Assembly (NCBI RefSeq): GCF_963855985.1
Contig: NC_087105.1
Span: 6,140,501 to 6,204,500, forward strand
Direction of reading: 5' to 3'
From: Ostrinia nubilalis
Lineage: Eukaryota > Arthropoda > Insecta > Lepidoptera > Crambidae
Length of the DNA stretch: 64,000 nt
The position numbers were made by a program, and so were the translations under genes. Each line of letters starts with the position of its first letter. Positions within the stretch are counted from its first letter, which is position 1. This document shows, piece by piece, positions 46,131 through 56,628 of the stretch. A model generated the notes under the pieces. That model saw nothing but the letters and a program-made list of their open reading frames with translations, ran no database searches and was not told the origin of the DNA.

Positions 46131-46232
46131 GTTTTTATATAAAATCCAGAATTAAATGTTTTACTTAAATACTATAGATGGTTACATTAGGTAACACACG
46201 TTAGGTACACAAACAAATAATCATAATTATCT

Positions 46233-47005
46233 TCAATGGAATAGGTTTCTTCTCATTTCATCGCTTTGAGGTTGAGGACCATGACCATAAGCAATGACGT
46301 TGAACGGCATAACTATTACTGGAAAATATATACTGAACGATATTACATTTGTATCTTCATTAAAATTAACGTCGACTTTTGAAAGTGGGTGGAAATAGTT
46401 CACTTGCAAATATGTGATGTTTATGCCATTTTGTCCAGGCTCAGTGTAATCATGCTGTAAACAAAATTTGTTAATAAGAATTGTGCACTTCTAATGTTCC
46501 CTCTGGTGTCTCCGTTTAGGATAGCAAACAGGATTTTGGGTGATAGGTCATGGCGTACAGTAGTATCCTTCTTCCATCTGATGGTAGGTCAAAGAGGTAA
46601 GTTTGACTTAAGCAAAGGGGCATCAGTCCCCCAACCACACCTACCTGTGTAAATAAGTGAAAAATGTATCAAAACTTTACTTAACTTTGAGCGCGACATC
46701 ATCGTCCTCAACATAAGCTCCTGGTTCAAATCATAAGTGTAGGCGAGCCGATGTGCCGGCACAATCTCCGTTGAATTCAAAAGCAGTTTTTCCCCTGAAT
46801 GATGTGATCCTATAACCGAAACATGGATTATAGGAACCTGTAGTAGGTCTTCAACGCGTACCTTAAGTTTCAAGCAGGTCAACACACCATAATAAAACGT
46901 CTTGTATGTAATCGTAAAACTATGCATAAAACTATGCGTAAAACAAAAAACGTTTCCTCTTAAAATTATGGATAAAATTGCCAAGCCGACCAAAAGTCGA
47001 AACAT
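46233..47005 (-). CDS. Small secreted protein, tandem family member 1
   Basis: Proposed exons, minus strand: 47005-46888, 46809 to about 46676, and 46454-46233. Exon 1 begins MFRLLVGLAILSIILRGNVF, a likely signal peptide, and ends FYYG at a GTGTGT donor in phase 1. Exon 2 starts after TTATAG and reads SHHSGEKLLLNSTEIVPAHR. Exon 3 contains ITYLQVNYFHPLSKVDVNF and ends in a stop after RRNLFH. The neighbour at 47567 has the matching order (FEYG, then AHIDGEQLSF, then the PVSKVVVSF block) and the same intron phases, which is why I split this one at 46888. The exon 2 end is uncertain: the only phase-0 donor is a weak GTTTTG. The frame through intron 1 is also open, so an unspliced reading is possible. 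I do not recognise the family. Confidence 0.6.
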
Positions 47006-47566
47006 GTTTGAAAAGTTATTTGAAGGACCTATCAGAGCATAGGATCTTATCAGAACCGTGAAAAATTTCTTAATCACTATTGCATATGAGATTGTAAAAG
47101 TTAGATGTGCACATCGATCGGCAATGGCTGGTAGATAGGTACGAGTTAGGTACATAAAGCGCTGCTAGTCGTATTTGTATCAAATAGCAATAAAAGTAAT
47201 TCTAAGTACCTACCTACCTGCTTGAAATTATTTCTAGGACCTACTTTTATGCTCTTGGATTCGCTAATCAGAAGCCCGCCGCATTATTGTTCTCTCGGTA
47301 CGGACCTTAGCACGCAGATAACAATATAAAACTTATTCAATTGTCGACTAACGTGGTCTACTGAAGGATAATTTTAAGGCAAACTCATTGCCTGAATAAG
47401 TAAGTAGGTAGCTAGGTAGTCATAATGCATGTCCTGTCTGTAATGTGATTCGCATTGTTTTAGGTCCAACAGAAATAAAACAAACAGAAAGAGATTAATA
47501 TTTAATGTATTAATAAAATACTATCTCAGTTCACAAGTAGGTTTATAATCGAAGCCTCCAAAAATG

Positions 47567-48290
47567 TCATGGTCTTTCAATTGGCATAGAATAGCCATGA
47601 ACGCCAATCGGCATGCTGAGGAACGGGAATTTCTGATGAACCGTCAACACCATAGTGGCCGGGTCGAATGAGACGACCACTTTTGAAACCGGGTTTATGT
47701 ATTCCATTTTTAGATATGTGAATCGCGTCTCTAGACTTGGATTAGTAGGCTAAAACAAACAACGTAAAACATTAAACATTACTTTGTAAAATGAGTATTT
47801 AACTTTGTAAAACCAGTTCTGCTGACCTAATAAAAAAATGTACCTTCCTTTTCTTAATTTTCGTAAACAAAAACTTACCCAATTGATTACTTACCCTAGT
47901 ATCTAAACTAAAGACAGGTTGAAATGCTGGTATTGAGCCAGTGAAGACAAAGGAAAGCTGTTCTCCATCTATATGGGCGCCTGAAACATAATGTCAGCAA
48001 GATACTGAGAATCACAGATGAAATAGAGGCGTTGCTAAGAATTGAGCAAACACATGAAGTTTGATCCATAATATTACGAGTATATTGTCGACTCATAATG
48101 CATTACATCTTTAGATCCATCCATGGATGGAGTTGAAGTAAATCACTTAATTTATTTTTTATACATTTCTAATCATCATCTCACCATATTCAAATACAGA
48201 TACCAGATCGGGCTTCCTTGTAGTCTCGTCGCTGTAGGAGTAAATAATAAACGATGTGAACAAAATAAACCTAAGAATACACGTTATCAT
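47567..48290 (-). CDS. Small secreted protein, tandem family member 2
   Basis: Exons, minus strand: 48290-48185, 47980-47895 and 47749-47567, giving 124 aa. Exon 1 starts MITCILRFILFTSFIIYSYS, a signal peptide by appearance, and ends at G|GTGAGA in phase 1. Exon 2 (AHIDGEQLSFVFTGSIPAF) ends at AGG|GTAAGT in phase 0. Exon 3 (TYLKMEYINPVSKVVVSFDP) stops after IERP. All three junctions are GT-AG. The protein has only one Cys after the signal region or none, so it is not a disulfide-rich type. Function unknown. Its order of blocks and intron phases match the genes on either side, which points to tandem duplication followed by strong divergence. Confidence 0.75.
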
Positions 48291-48584
48291 ACCTACTGCT
48301 TGGACTGCAATACAGGCACTGAAATAATGATCACCGCAACGAATGGATTACTTACAACATAAAATTACAAAGATAAGATAAAACCTACACGTCTACATTA
48401 TTCGCAAAAGGCCATCATAGAGGGATTTTTATAGCAATCCAGGTTCAACTCCTGCGGTACATACCTAATAAAAATGGCGTATTTCATGTTGTGCCAAGTA
48501 CTTAGCTAGTTGGGCGTTCCTTCTATGTCGTGACTTTCTGAGGATGTTTTTTAAATTTGATTTTGCACAAATTACTATAATAGC

Positions 48585-48749
48585 CTAGTCCCGTTAAAAC
48601 CCCCATAAGCTAATATGCTTATAATGCTTGTGTCATCATCACTAGTGGGCGCACCTCAATAGTCGAGTGAGCGTCAGCGGGATTCGTACCCGCGTTCCTC
48701 GGATGACGAGGCAGCCAGTCCGATCCCTTCACCATTTGCCTATCATGGC
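48585..48749 (-). mobile_element. tRNA-derived SINE, second family, copy 2
   Basis: Same order as 31048-31197: GCCATGATAGGCAAATGGTG, then a B box (GGGTACGAATCCCG), then a related tail (TAAGCTAATATGC on the plus strand). Confidence 0.6.
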
Positions 48750-48926
48750 TTCAATGTTCCTGAGCAATGCTTTAATGTTGCCACACCTACATTTATAGAA
48801 ATCTATTTAGTCTGCTCGTTTGCCTCCTGTCACATAAAAAAAAAATGGTAGTACTAAGGTACGTCGTAATTTGATGCGCTAAGGCTTTGGTTAAAAATGA
48901 TACACAAGCTGATCATAATATTTTAT

Positions 48927-50483
48927 TTAATTAACAGCATCAGTAACGATGGGTCTGTTGTCACCAGTTAATTCGACATGTGACATATTGTTATGTCCGC
49001 AGAGCTGGTAGGTGATGATGACAGCGTTCCCTTGGTACCGGCCTGATGGGTCTTGGCGGACCACGTGCATGTACTCATCGCCGAGGGTGAACTGGACCTG
49101 AGGTGGAGCGACCCAGTCGCAGACCGTTGTAACCGCCTTATTGACGGTCGGCGGGTTTAAGCAGAACATCTGCAAAAATAACAATTTTTAGCCTCTTCTT
49201 TGAAAAATAGCAAAGACGTATCAGCTCTTGTCGATCCACCATTAAACAAAAGGAACAAAATCCTTATTTTACTTTTACAAGCACTGCACAACACAGTGCA
49301 CGTTACTTATCGTACCTAAGTACATCGTCGTCCCATCTTGTTGCTAAGTATAGTATTGCAGAAGATGCAGATATTATAATAGAGATGCACAATGCAACTA
49401 GGTACCTACTTAAAAGCACACTGTTCCAATCGTCATTCATCAGTTGCCACTGCCAATTTTAATCTTTTGGTCTGTTCCACTTTGATCACCTGGCTTTGAT
49501 GACCCAGGTGATCAAAGTCCACTTCCAGCGACAATTTAGTGTCCTTTGATCACCCACAGATATGATGCCCTGGGTGATCAAAGTGGACTCCAGTTAAATT
49601 ATTATTTTAGTGTCCTTTGATCACCTACATAAAAATCACACCTCTGAATAGACACGTCATGTCCAATTGTTGTAAGTACAAACATTTTCTTAATTTAGAC
49701 ATTTTCTTATTTTAGACATTTTTTTACAGCATGAAATATTTTAAAGGGTTACTTACCTAAACAATGTTTGTCCGTACATTAAGTATAAGAGGAGGTGTGA
49801 TTTGTATGTAGGTGATCAAAGGACACTAAAATAATAATTTAACTGGAGTCCACTTTGATCACCCAGGGAATCATATCTGTGGGTGATCAAAGGACACTAA
49901 ATTGTCGCTGGAAGTGGACTTTGATCACCTGGGTCATCAAAGCCAGGTGATCAAAGTGGAATAGACCAATCTTTTGGTCCTTTTTTAAGTTACTTTTAAT
50001 TTTGTATAGGCACCATAGCACCTACCTACCTACTTTAAGTAATTTGCTATTATTTACATACCTGCTGATAAGCCTCGCGTTGCCCTGGTATTAGATAGGC
50101 GGCAGGATAACTTAACTTAAATCTTGACGTGTAGTCAGTATCTGCAAAAATAAGATTAAATTAACGTAGCTATCTAGTTTTTTACCATTAGCAAAAAAAA
50201 AAAAGAATAGATTACAATGGTTAGCTTACCCAAATACTTACTATTTAAAAAAATGCAACAAATAAGTAATAACTTACTTCTATCCTATATTTTTGATATT
50301 ATCGGTTCATTTAGCTGAGATATGAGATTATAGAACGAGAATAAGTGAGAAACTTTTGAGTTTTATTGTTTGCTTACACTTACCTTTCGTGACCACTGTA
50401 CAATGAGGTGGCGAGACATGTTTTTTAGATGCAATTATACTAGCAAATAACGTAAAAAAGAAAAGAACTGAATATCCTACCAT
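48927..50483 (-). CDS. Small secreted protein, tandem family member 3
   Basis: Exons, minus strand: 50483-50384, 50141-50062 and 49169-48927, giving 140 aa. Exon 1 begins MVGYSVLFFFTLFASIIASK, a clear signal peptide. Intron phases are 1 and 0, as in members 1 and 2. Exon 2 reads DTDYTSRFKLSYPAAYLIPG; exon 3 MFCLNPPTVNKAVTTVCDWV, then QVQFTLGDEYMHVVRQDPSG, and ends before VTDAVN stop. Four Cys lie in the mature part, unlike the other two members. The stop codon is nearly overlapped by a polyadenylation signal. Intron 2 holds a 499-base hAT-like foldback element. Similarity to members 1 and 2 is weak in sequence and rests mainly on position, size and intron phase. I do not recognise the family. 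Confidence 0.78.
49469..49967. mobile_element. 499-base foldback MITE with 8-base target duplication (hAT-like)
   Basis: Flanked by AATCTTTT at 49461-49468 and again at 49968-49975. Terminal inverted repeats start GGTCTGTTCCACTTTGATCA and are mirrored at the right end. The arms of about 180 bases pair closely and contain the motif CTTTGATCACC in both orientations at least eight times. An 8-base target duplication is typical of hAT elements. There is no coding capacity. It lies in intron 2 of the gene at 48927-50483. Confidence 0.88.
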
Positions 50484-51208
50484 AGTTACGCCGTTTTACC
50501 GTCTTCACGATAGGACTGCTATGAAATAATGATGCATACGATATTTATAGCTCTTTAATCAGTAGTTTCCTGCTAGTACAAATAATAATAACATTTGGTA
50601 TGATATTCAAAGTAAACAAATTACTTATCGGAAAGGTACGGGCATGGGTACGGGTGCGGGCCGGCGACAGACGCTGCCTGTTTTGAAGTTGAGTGATAAG
50701 GAACACACACACCACATAATGATATGATATACAAAGATAGTAAGTTTTTTGTATTACCTAATGAATAGAAAATGAATTCCAGTTCTACCCTTTATTTATG
50801 AATATAGGATACTTTAGGCCCTTTTCAGGGCACTTACCAAACTGTACACTGGGAAAAACCAAAAAGTGAAATAAAACAAAATACAAGAGTGAGAATACCT
50901 CTAATTTAGGACAACCCAACTGTATTTCATAACTAACTTTACTAATAGGTACATAATATGAGAACGAAATATTTAATACATACGTTAATAAACATAAATG
51001 CAATAATTAAAGATGAAACTTTGAAAATCTGGTACCTAACTTACGACAAATAGTTACATACTTTAAATTTCGTTAGCAAAATGTTGCAGGATCTATGTAT
51101 CTACGAGTAATTTTATACTTCTATGAAGTTCTTATTTTTACCTCGGTCTCGTTAAGTACTTATTAGTTTTAAAATTAAATAGGTACAAGCGCTGCTACAA
51201 ATGTTTTT
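50484..51208. other. Intergenic spacer
   Basis: AT-rich. The minus-strand frame 50785-51003 has no recognisable feature. Upstream of the gene at 50483 a short GGTACGGGCATGGGTACGGG repeat occurs near 50635-50665. Confidence 0.4.
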
Positions 51209-51607
51209 TTAAACATTTTCGGGAGGCACTGGTTTAAGACTGGTTTCTGATTCGTTGAGCGCCTTTAATTCTTCAACATCACGCCACAGTTCCGCGTGGT
51301 ACAATGATGCTGTTTCCACTTCCATTTCTGCCGCGACCACTAAGTAAAAAAATATTGATTTCGTTATAAAATTAATACACGTGCGATCCTTCTTCGTATA
51401 CGTAATAGGTAACTAAATAAGTAATTAAAGTAGGTATTGATCAGTATTGATGGATGTGGAAGAAATGAAAGTATACTTACTTCGTAAATTTCGCACCACC
51501 TCCACACTTTTTTTTAAGCGAGCCAAGTCAGTTTCAATTTCATCTTGCAAATTATTGTAAAAGTTAGGATCATTTACATCAAACTTATCTACTCTTTTGT
51601 TATCCAT
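51209..51607 (-). CDS. 85-aa acidic helical (coiled-coil-like) protein, unrecognised
   Basis: Two exons, minus strand: 51607-51481 and 51339-51209, joined in phase 1 (A plus TG restores Met). The protein starts MDNKRVDKFDVNDPNFYNNL, continues through DEIETDLARLKKSVEVVRNL and ends SLKPVPPENV. It is rich in Glu, Asp, Leu and Lys, with heptad-like spacing at about residues 20-70, and has no signal peptide. Both splice sites are good (A|GTAAGT, TTACTTAG). It looks like a small subunit of a complex, but I do not recognise it. It is transcribed away from Max, whose start is 2.2 kb away across a recent LTR insertion. Confidence 0.75.
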
Positions 51608-51838
51608 TATAAATTTTAAACAAAGAAGTTTGTCGAAAGTATGTAAGAAATTTTATTTGAAAAGTGTTTTTTATTAATTGGCGCGTTTTGATTTAGTTTT
51701 TTTTAAAAGAATTATTGACTGCAGGTTTGGACTGAAGGACATTGATCACAGGTTTAATTTCACATGAAAATATCATTGAAAATAATCATTAAAATAAATA
51801 CCTACTAGGTAAATATTATTTATGTAAAGATATTAGTC

Positions 51839-52180
51839 TGTCGGCGCCGGACACAGATGCTGCAAATTATTATTGATGATTAATAGTACCAATCTTAATA
51901 TTATGTTATCTGTATAAATCTGTAGAGCAGAAGGTTTGTGATTCCTAAACGTAACACCCGACTGATGCGCAGAAAAAGGTAACTGTCAATCAGTTGTGTC
52001 ATGTCAAGTGTGAGCAGGCGGCTGCGAGGTTATCTTTGAAAGCGTGTTGAGTTTGGTGGAACGTTAAATTGTAGGAAAAGTGGTTGTCAACCATCCAAGA
52101 TATTATCTCCTTGCCCGTTAACCCACGCCAATGGAGATTCCACCCCTAGAGTTCCTTCTGATAGAGACCCAGTGCCTTTA
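51839..52180. repeat. Left long terminal repeat
   Basis: 342 bases, from TGTCGGCGCCGGACACAG to GACCCAGTGCCTTTA. Confidence 0.88.
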
Positions 52181-52552
52181 TCAGAAGTGGGATTCGAAGG
52201 ACACTATTCAAGGGAGATAAATCTTTCAGCATGCACACCTACGCTACGCAACTGATCAAGTTTTACATGGAGGATGCTGACTCAGACGTTGAGAGTTGGT
52301 GCAGGTTGACGGAAACTATTGTGATTGACGTAAACTGGAAGGGTCTTTGAGTGAGTTGAGGGGGCCGGGCCAAGGGCGCCCGGGCCACCCTGTTGCCGTG
52401 GTTGAAGGGGCTGTTTACGCCCGGGCCACGCTGGTGTAATGTTGGTTTCCTGATCGCACGGCTGCATGCCTGGATCAGCAGTAATAGTGGTAGTTGGGTT
52501 TGAGGTAACTGGTTGAAGGAGCCTTGGCTTAAGCCTTGCGCATCGGGCCATG

Positions 52553-52862
52553 TTACCTAAACTCTGGTTTCCTGGTCGGCCAGCTGTAATGTGTTGGTTT
52601 CCTGGTCGGGCCAGCTGTAATGTTTTGGTTTCCTGGTCGGCGGGGCCTCACCCCGGGCCAGCTGCAATGTTTTGGTTTCCTGGTCGGCGGGGCCTCACCC
52701 CGGGCCAGCTGCAATGTTTTGGTTTCCTGGTCGGCGGGGCCTCACCCCGGGCCAGCTGTTATGTTTTGGTTTCCTGGTCGGGCCTGACGCCCGGGCCAGC
52801 TGTAATGTTTTGGTTTCCTGGTCGGGCTTCGCGCCCGGGCCAGCTGTAATGGTTTGGTTTCC
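52553..52862. repeat. Minisatellite inside the LTR element
   Basis: About seven tandem units of 30-57 bases built on GGTTTCCTGGTCGG, a variable GC-rich middle (GGGCCTCACCCCGGG) and CCAGCTGTAATGTT. Open frames of 61-99 codons on both strands arise from the repeat and are not genes. Degenerate units extend left to about 52370. Confidence 0.9.
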
Positions 52863-53034
52863 TGATCGAGGGTCATCACGCCCTGATCAGCTGTATTTAT
52901 TGTGATTCTACGATCTGATATTCTCACGCTCTGTAGTCAGGAATGGACGAGCTGTGATAATGAGAAATTGAATGTTTACAGATGGACAAACCCTGGACTA
53001 AGCGCACGAGGCCGTGCGATAGTCAGGCTGGCCG

Positions 53035-53376
53035 TGTCGGCGCTGGACACAGATGCTGCAAATTATTATTGATGATTAATAGTACCAATCTTAATATTAT
53101 GTTATCTGTATAAATCTGTAGAGCAGAAGGTTTGTGATTCCTAAACGTAACACCCGACTGATGCGCAGAAAAAGGTAACTGTCAATCAGTTGTGTCATGT
53201 CAAGTGTGAGCAGGCGGCTGCGAGGTTATCTTTGAAAGCGTGTTGAGTTTGGTGGAACGTTAAATTGTAGGAAAAGTGGTTGTCAACCATCCAAGATATT
53301 ATCTCCTTGCCCGTTAACCCACGCCAATGGAGATTCCACCCCTAGAGTTCCTTCTGATAGAGACCCAGTGCCTTTA
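53035..53376. repeat. Right long terminal repeat
   Basis: 342 bases, same as the left copy apart from one base noticed. It ends 455 bases before the Max start codon, so it could affect Max transcription. Confidence 0.88.
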
Positions 53377-53831
53377 AGTCTATTTTCGTTTCATTCTAAA
53401 AGATAAAAATAGAATAGACTCTTTTTTCAATAGATAGAGCGCCTCCATAATATTCATTGGTCATTGGAAATCTCTGTCAACCTGTCAGTAGGGTTTAAAA
53501 AAAAAAAAACAAACAAAAACTACCGCGATCAGATGGCTAGCAGATTTACGAGTCCTAAAATGGCAACCAATAGAAGCACTGGGAATGACGTTTGGGCGAA
53601 TCTATTGACCAATGACTTTAACTCCACGTGCCAGAAAGCGCCGCTTGCCATCAGTCATCAGTCGTCAGTGTGGCTTGCTTGTAGTTGTTGCACAGGCAGA
53701 ATATTTTCTGAATTTAGTCACGCGCGTAGTACTCCATTTGTAATCGCGAATTTTTCTTTAAAAGCTCTTGTAACTCACTCATGATTATTTATTAACGTCT
53801 TTGTGGCCACAGGTTTTTTATTGTACAGACC

Positions 53832-55911
53832 ATGATGAGTGACGACGATCGCGATATAGACATTGAAAGTGATGTAGGTAGATTCATGGTCAATTGATTT
53901 GTGAGTGGTGTTTATTTTGTTCTTAATGTTTTAATTTATGTTTTCAGGCGGAAAACGATTCGGATTCTAGGACTCATGCAAGGAATAACCTCGGTGGAGG
54001 TGGCTATTACTCTCAGGTAAGCTTATTTTTTTATGTAGGTAGGAGGTGGCGAAAATTACCATGTGCAATATTGCCACAAACATTGAATACGTAATTGTTT
54101 TTTGAGTACCTACAATCAATATTTTTGAAATAGTAGGTAGTGTAAAATAATTTCTTTTGGTTTTTTAGGCAGACAAAAGGGCACACCACAATGCATTAGA
54201 AAGAAAAAGAAGAGATCACATCAAGGACAGTTTCACATCTCTGAGGGAATCCGTACCTGCCCTACAAAATGAAAAAGTGGTAAGTATTTATTCTAGTCGA
54301 CAAAGTACTGTTTTTGGATATTTGTAACTTTCCGTTGGATCAAAATTTAAACTACCCACTTTCATATTTACTTTATCAAATTATTCCATACTTTCATTCT
54401 ATTCGGTGGTGGCTCAGATGCTAAGAAGGACTGTTTTTGTTGTGTATGCCCATAAATACCCAGTTTTAATAATACATTTTTGTACACAACATAATTCAAT
54501 CATAATGATTTGAAAATGGGAATAAGTAGATACTAATATGATGACTTCACTGATTACAAGAATCCGTACCTGCCCTACAAAATGAAAAAGTGGTAAGTAT
54601 TTATTCTAGTCGACAAAGTACTGTTTTTGGATATTTGTAACTTTCCGTTGGATCAAAATTTAAACTACCCACTTTCATATTTACTTTATCAAATTATTCC
54701 ATACTTTCATTCTATTCGGTGGTGGCTCAGATGCTAAGAAGGACTGTTTTTGTTGTGTATGCCCATAAATACCCAGTTTTAATAATACATTTTTGTACAC
54801 AACATAATTCAATCATAATGATTTGAAAATGGGAATAAGTAGATACTAATATGATGACTTCACTGATTTCTGTATAAATTAGAAGGCTTTGTAAATGTTT
54901 TAAGCCTCAGATACTGTCTTCTAAATATGTAGATTCACTTATTGTCGGTTAAGTTCTATCACCATGTAAGTAATTTTTTGGTGGTTTTGCCATTTTGATG
55001 CCATTCACCAGCTAGAGAATCGAAAGACGCGTCGTTTCGTCCAATCTCCTGAAAAGTTACGAAAAATGACTTACTGACTGATAGAACTTAAACGACGTTA
55101 TTAAGTTATTTAATTTAATGTGGCCAAGCCTATTTTCAATTCCGTGAAATTTTTGACACAGGCAAGTCGGGCGCAAATCTTAAAAAAGGCTGCAGAGTAC
55201 ATCCAGTTTATGAGGCGGAAAAATAACTCGCACCAGCAAGATATTGATGATTTAAAACGGCAGAACAACTTACTAGAGGCCCAAAGTGAGTAGATTCAAA
55301 AACATTGAATTTTTCATGACTATTGAATACATTTCATGACATATTTATTTTGCATAGCTATTACTGTTGTGTGTGTGTGATAGTCTTATTTTTATTTTAT
55401 TTATTTACACTTTTGCACATACAACTGTACAGTGGCGGACTTAATGCCAGTCTTACTTTTATTAAAATCAAAAGTAGTAATATTAACAATGATTGTTATA
55501 ATTTTTTAACTCTTAAATTTCATCATACCAAAATTTATTTAGAGGTAGAGAGTATAATTCTACCCTCAAACATTCATTTTATTTAGTAGTTAATATTTTA
55601 TGGTTGTACTTCAGTTCTACTCCTAAGCTTTTCTTGCTATTTTATATGAATTCATCAGAAATGATCGCTTTTCCCCAACCTGATTGTTAATCAAATCAGA
55701 CAGCAAATATGTTTTTTACTCTTAACATTAATTTTTTAATATTTCAGTACGAGCATTAGAAAAAGCACGAGCAACAGGAAACTACATGGATGCCCATGAG
55801 TTGGGACTTGGCATCAAATCTGAGGGCAGTTCACATGACACAGACAGTTCTGACGGGGAGGGCACCACTCGTCGCGTAAAGAAGCTCAAGATCAATGGTG
55901 TCAATGTGTAA
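53832..55911 (+). CDS. Max: Max, bHLH-leucine zipper transcription factor
   Basis: Exons 53832-53873, 53948-54016, 54169-54279, 55162-55285 and 55748-55911 give 169 aa. Max is the obligate partner of Myc and of Mad/Mnt repressors; dimers bind E-box DNA in the nucleus. The acidic start [14 protein letters not shown] matches vertebrate Max. The basic region and helix 1 are [20 protein letters not shown] (about residues 39-58), then VPALQNEKV and the loop. Helix 2 is [20 protein letters not shown] (from residue 75), followed by the zipper [18 protein letters not shown] and RALEKARA. The tail is Ser/Asp/Glu-rich and ends in KKLKING, likely nuclear targeting. All introns are GT-AG. Intron 3 contains a 313-base tandem duplication that repeats the end of exon 3 and its donor. 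Two in-frame Met codons open exon 1; I took the first. Confidence 0.97.
54248..54868 (+). repeat. Tandem duplication of Max exon 3 end and intron start
   Basis: 54248-54555 and 54561-54868 are direct repeats, 313 bases apart, with no difference that I could see. Each starts inside exon 3 (AATCCGTACCTGCCCTACAA), contains the donor AAAGTG|GTAAGT and runs 270 bases into the intron. The first copy belongs to the intact exon; the second has a donor and no acceptor. Confidence 0.93.
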
Positions 55912-56499
55912 TTTCAATCGATCAACCCTAATTTGGTTCTATCTTAGTGAGGTTATAATTTTTTGGACAATTTTCTCTTTTGCTCTTTGCCAAAAAACCC
56001 TATTTTCAACCACAAAAGTTTTGCCAGCATGTTTGTCGTCACAATTTGAAGTCAAGTTGTAACCAATTTTAAATTTGTATAATAACCCTTCATTTTGGAT
56101 GACAAATATGTTTTATTTCATTCAATATTCTTTGTGTGTTCTGTAGATACTACCTGTTTTATGATTTGCCTCCTTGATGCAAATTGTCCTTAATTGTTCT
56201 TTATTTTTAAGTTAATGTAAGATGGTTTAATTGATATTAAATTTTCTTAGATTCTTTGTTATGCAAAAATTTTATGGGAGTAAAAATCTAATTATTTTCA
56301 TTCTAAATATTTAAAAAACAAAATAAAATAGGTATATACTTTGTTTTCTTAGCATACCAATTTGGTGTGTTTTTAACTTTGTGCTAGAAAATTAATTATC
56401 AATTAAGCTAATACATAGTTATAAGTCTAGTCTTCTTGAACAACCTGGTTTGCTGTCTGGCTAAAATAATCGCTGCCTGCTGCTGTATTTCCTGAACAC

Positions 56500-56628
56500 T
56501 ATAATCCGGGCGTTTTCAAGGCGAGAGTGAATAGGCACTTGCAGGGCAGATATGTACCATCTTAGACTGCATCTCACTTAACACCAGGTGCGATTGCGGT
56601 CAAATACTTGCCTTGTCTAGCATAAAAA
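56500..56628 (+). mobile_element. Non-LTR retrotransposon 3' end, second family
   Basis: After a decayed start, the plus strand gives LDCISLNTRCDCGQILALSS, then IKK and a short A-run. I know this as a recurrent 3' end of a lepidopteran LINE. 5'-truncated. Confidence 0.65.

Larger units (their letters stand above)
51839..53376. mobile_element. 1.54 kb non-autonomous LTR retrotransposon (TRIM-like)
   Basis: Two direct repeats of 342 bases (51839-52180 and 53035-53376) bound an 854-base interior with no coding region. The target site AGTC is duplicated (51835-51838 and 53377-53380). I see only one difference between the repeats (C to T in TGTCGGCGC), so the insertion is young. Just inside the left repeat, TCAGAAGTGGGATTCGAA resembles the 3' end complement of a tRNA-Leu type primer site, though the expected TGG is missing. 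No obvious polypurine tract. A minisatellite fills much of the interior. The element lies between the divergent genes at 51607 and 53832. Confidence 0.88.

Noticed and set aside
52550..52927. Overlapping open frames of 61-99 codons on both strands
   Set aside because: They are the translation of a GC-rich minisatellite inside a non-coding LTR element.
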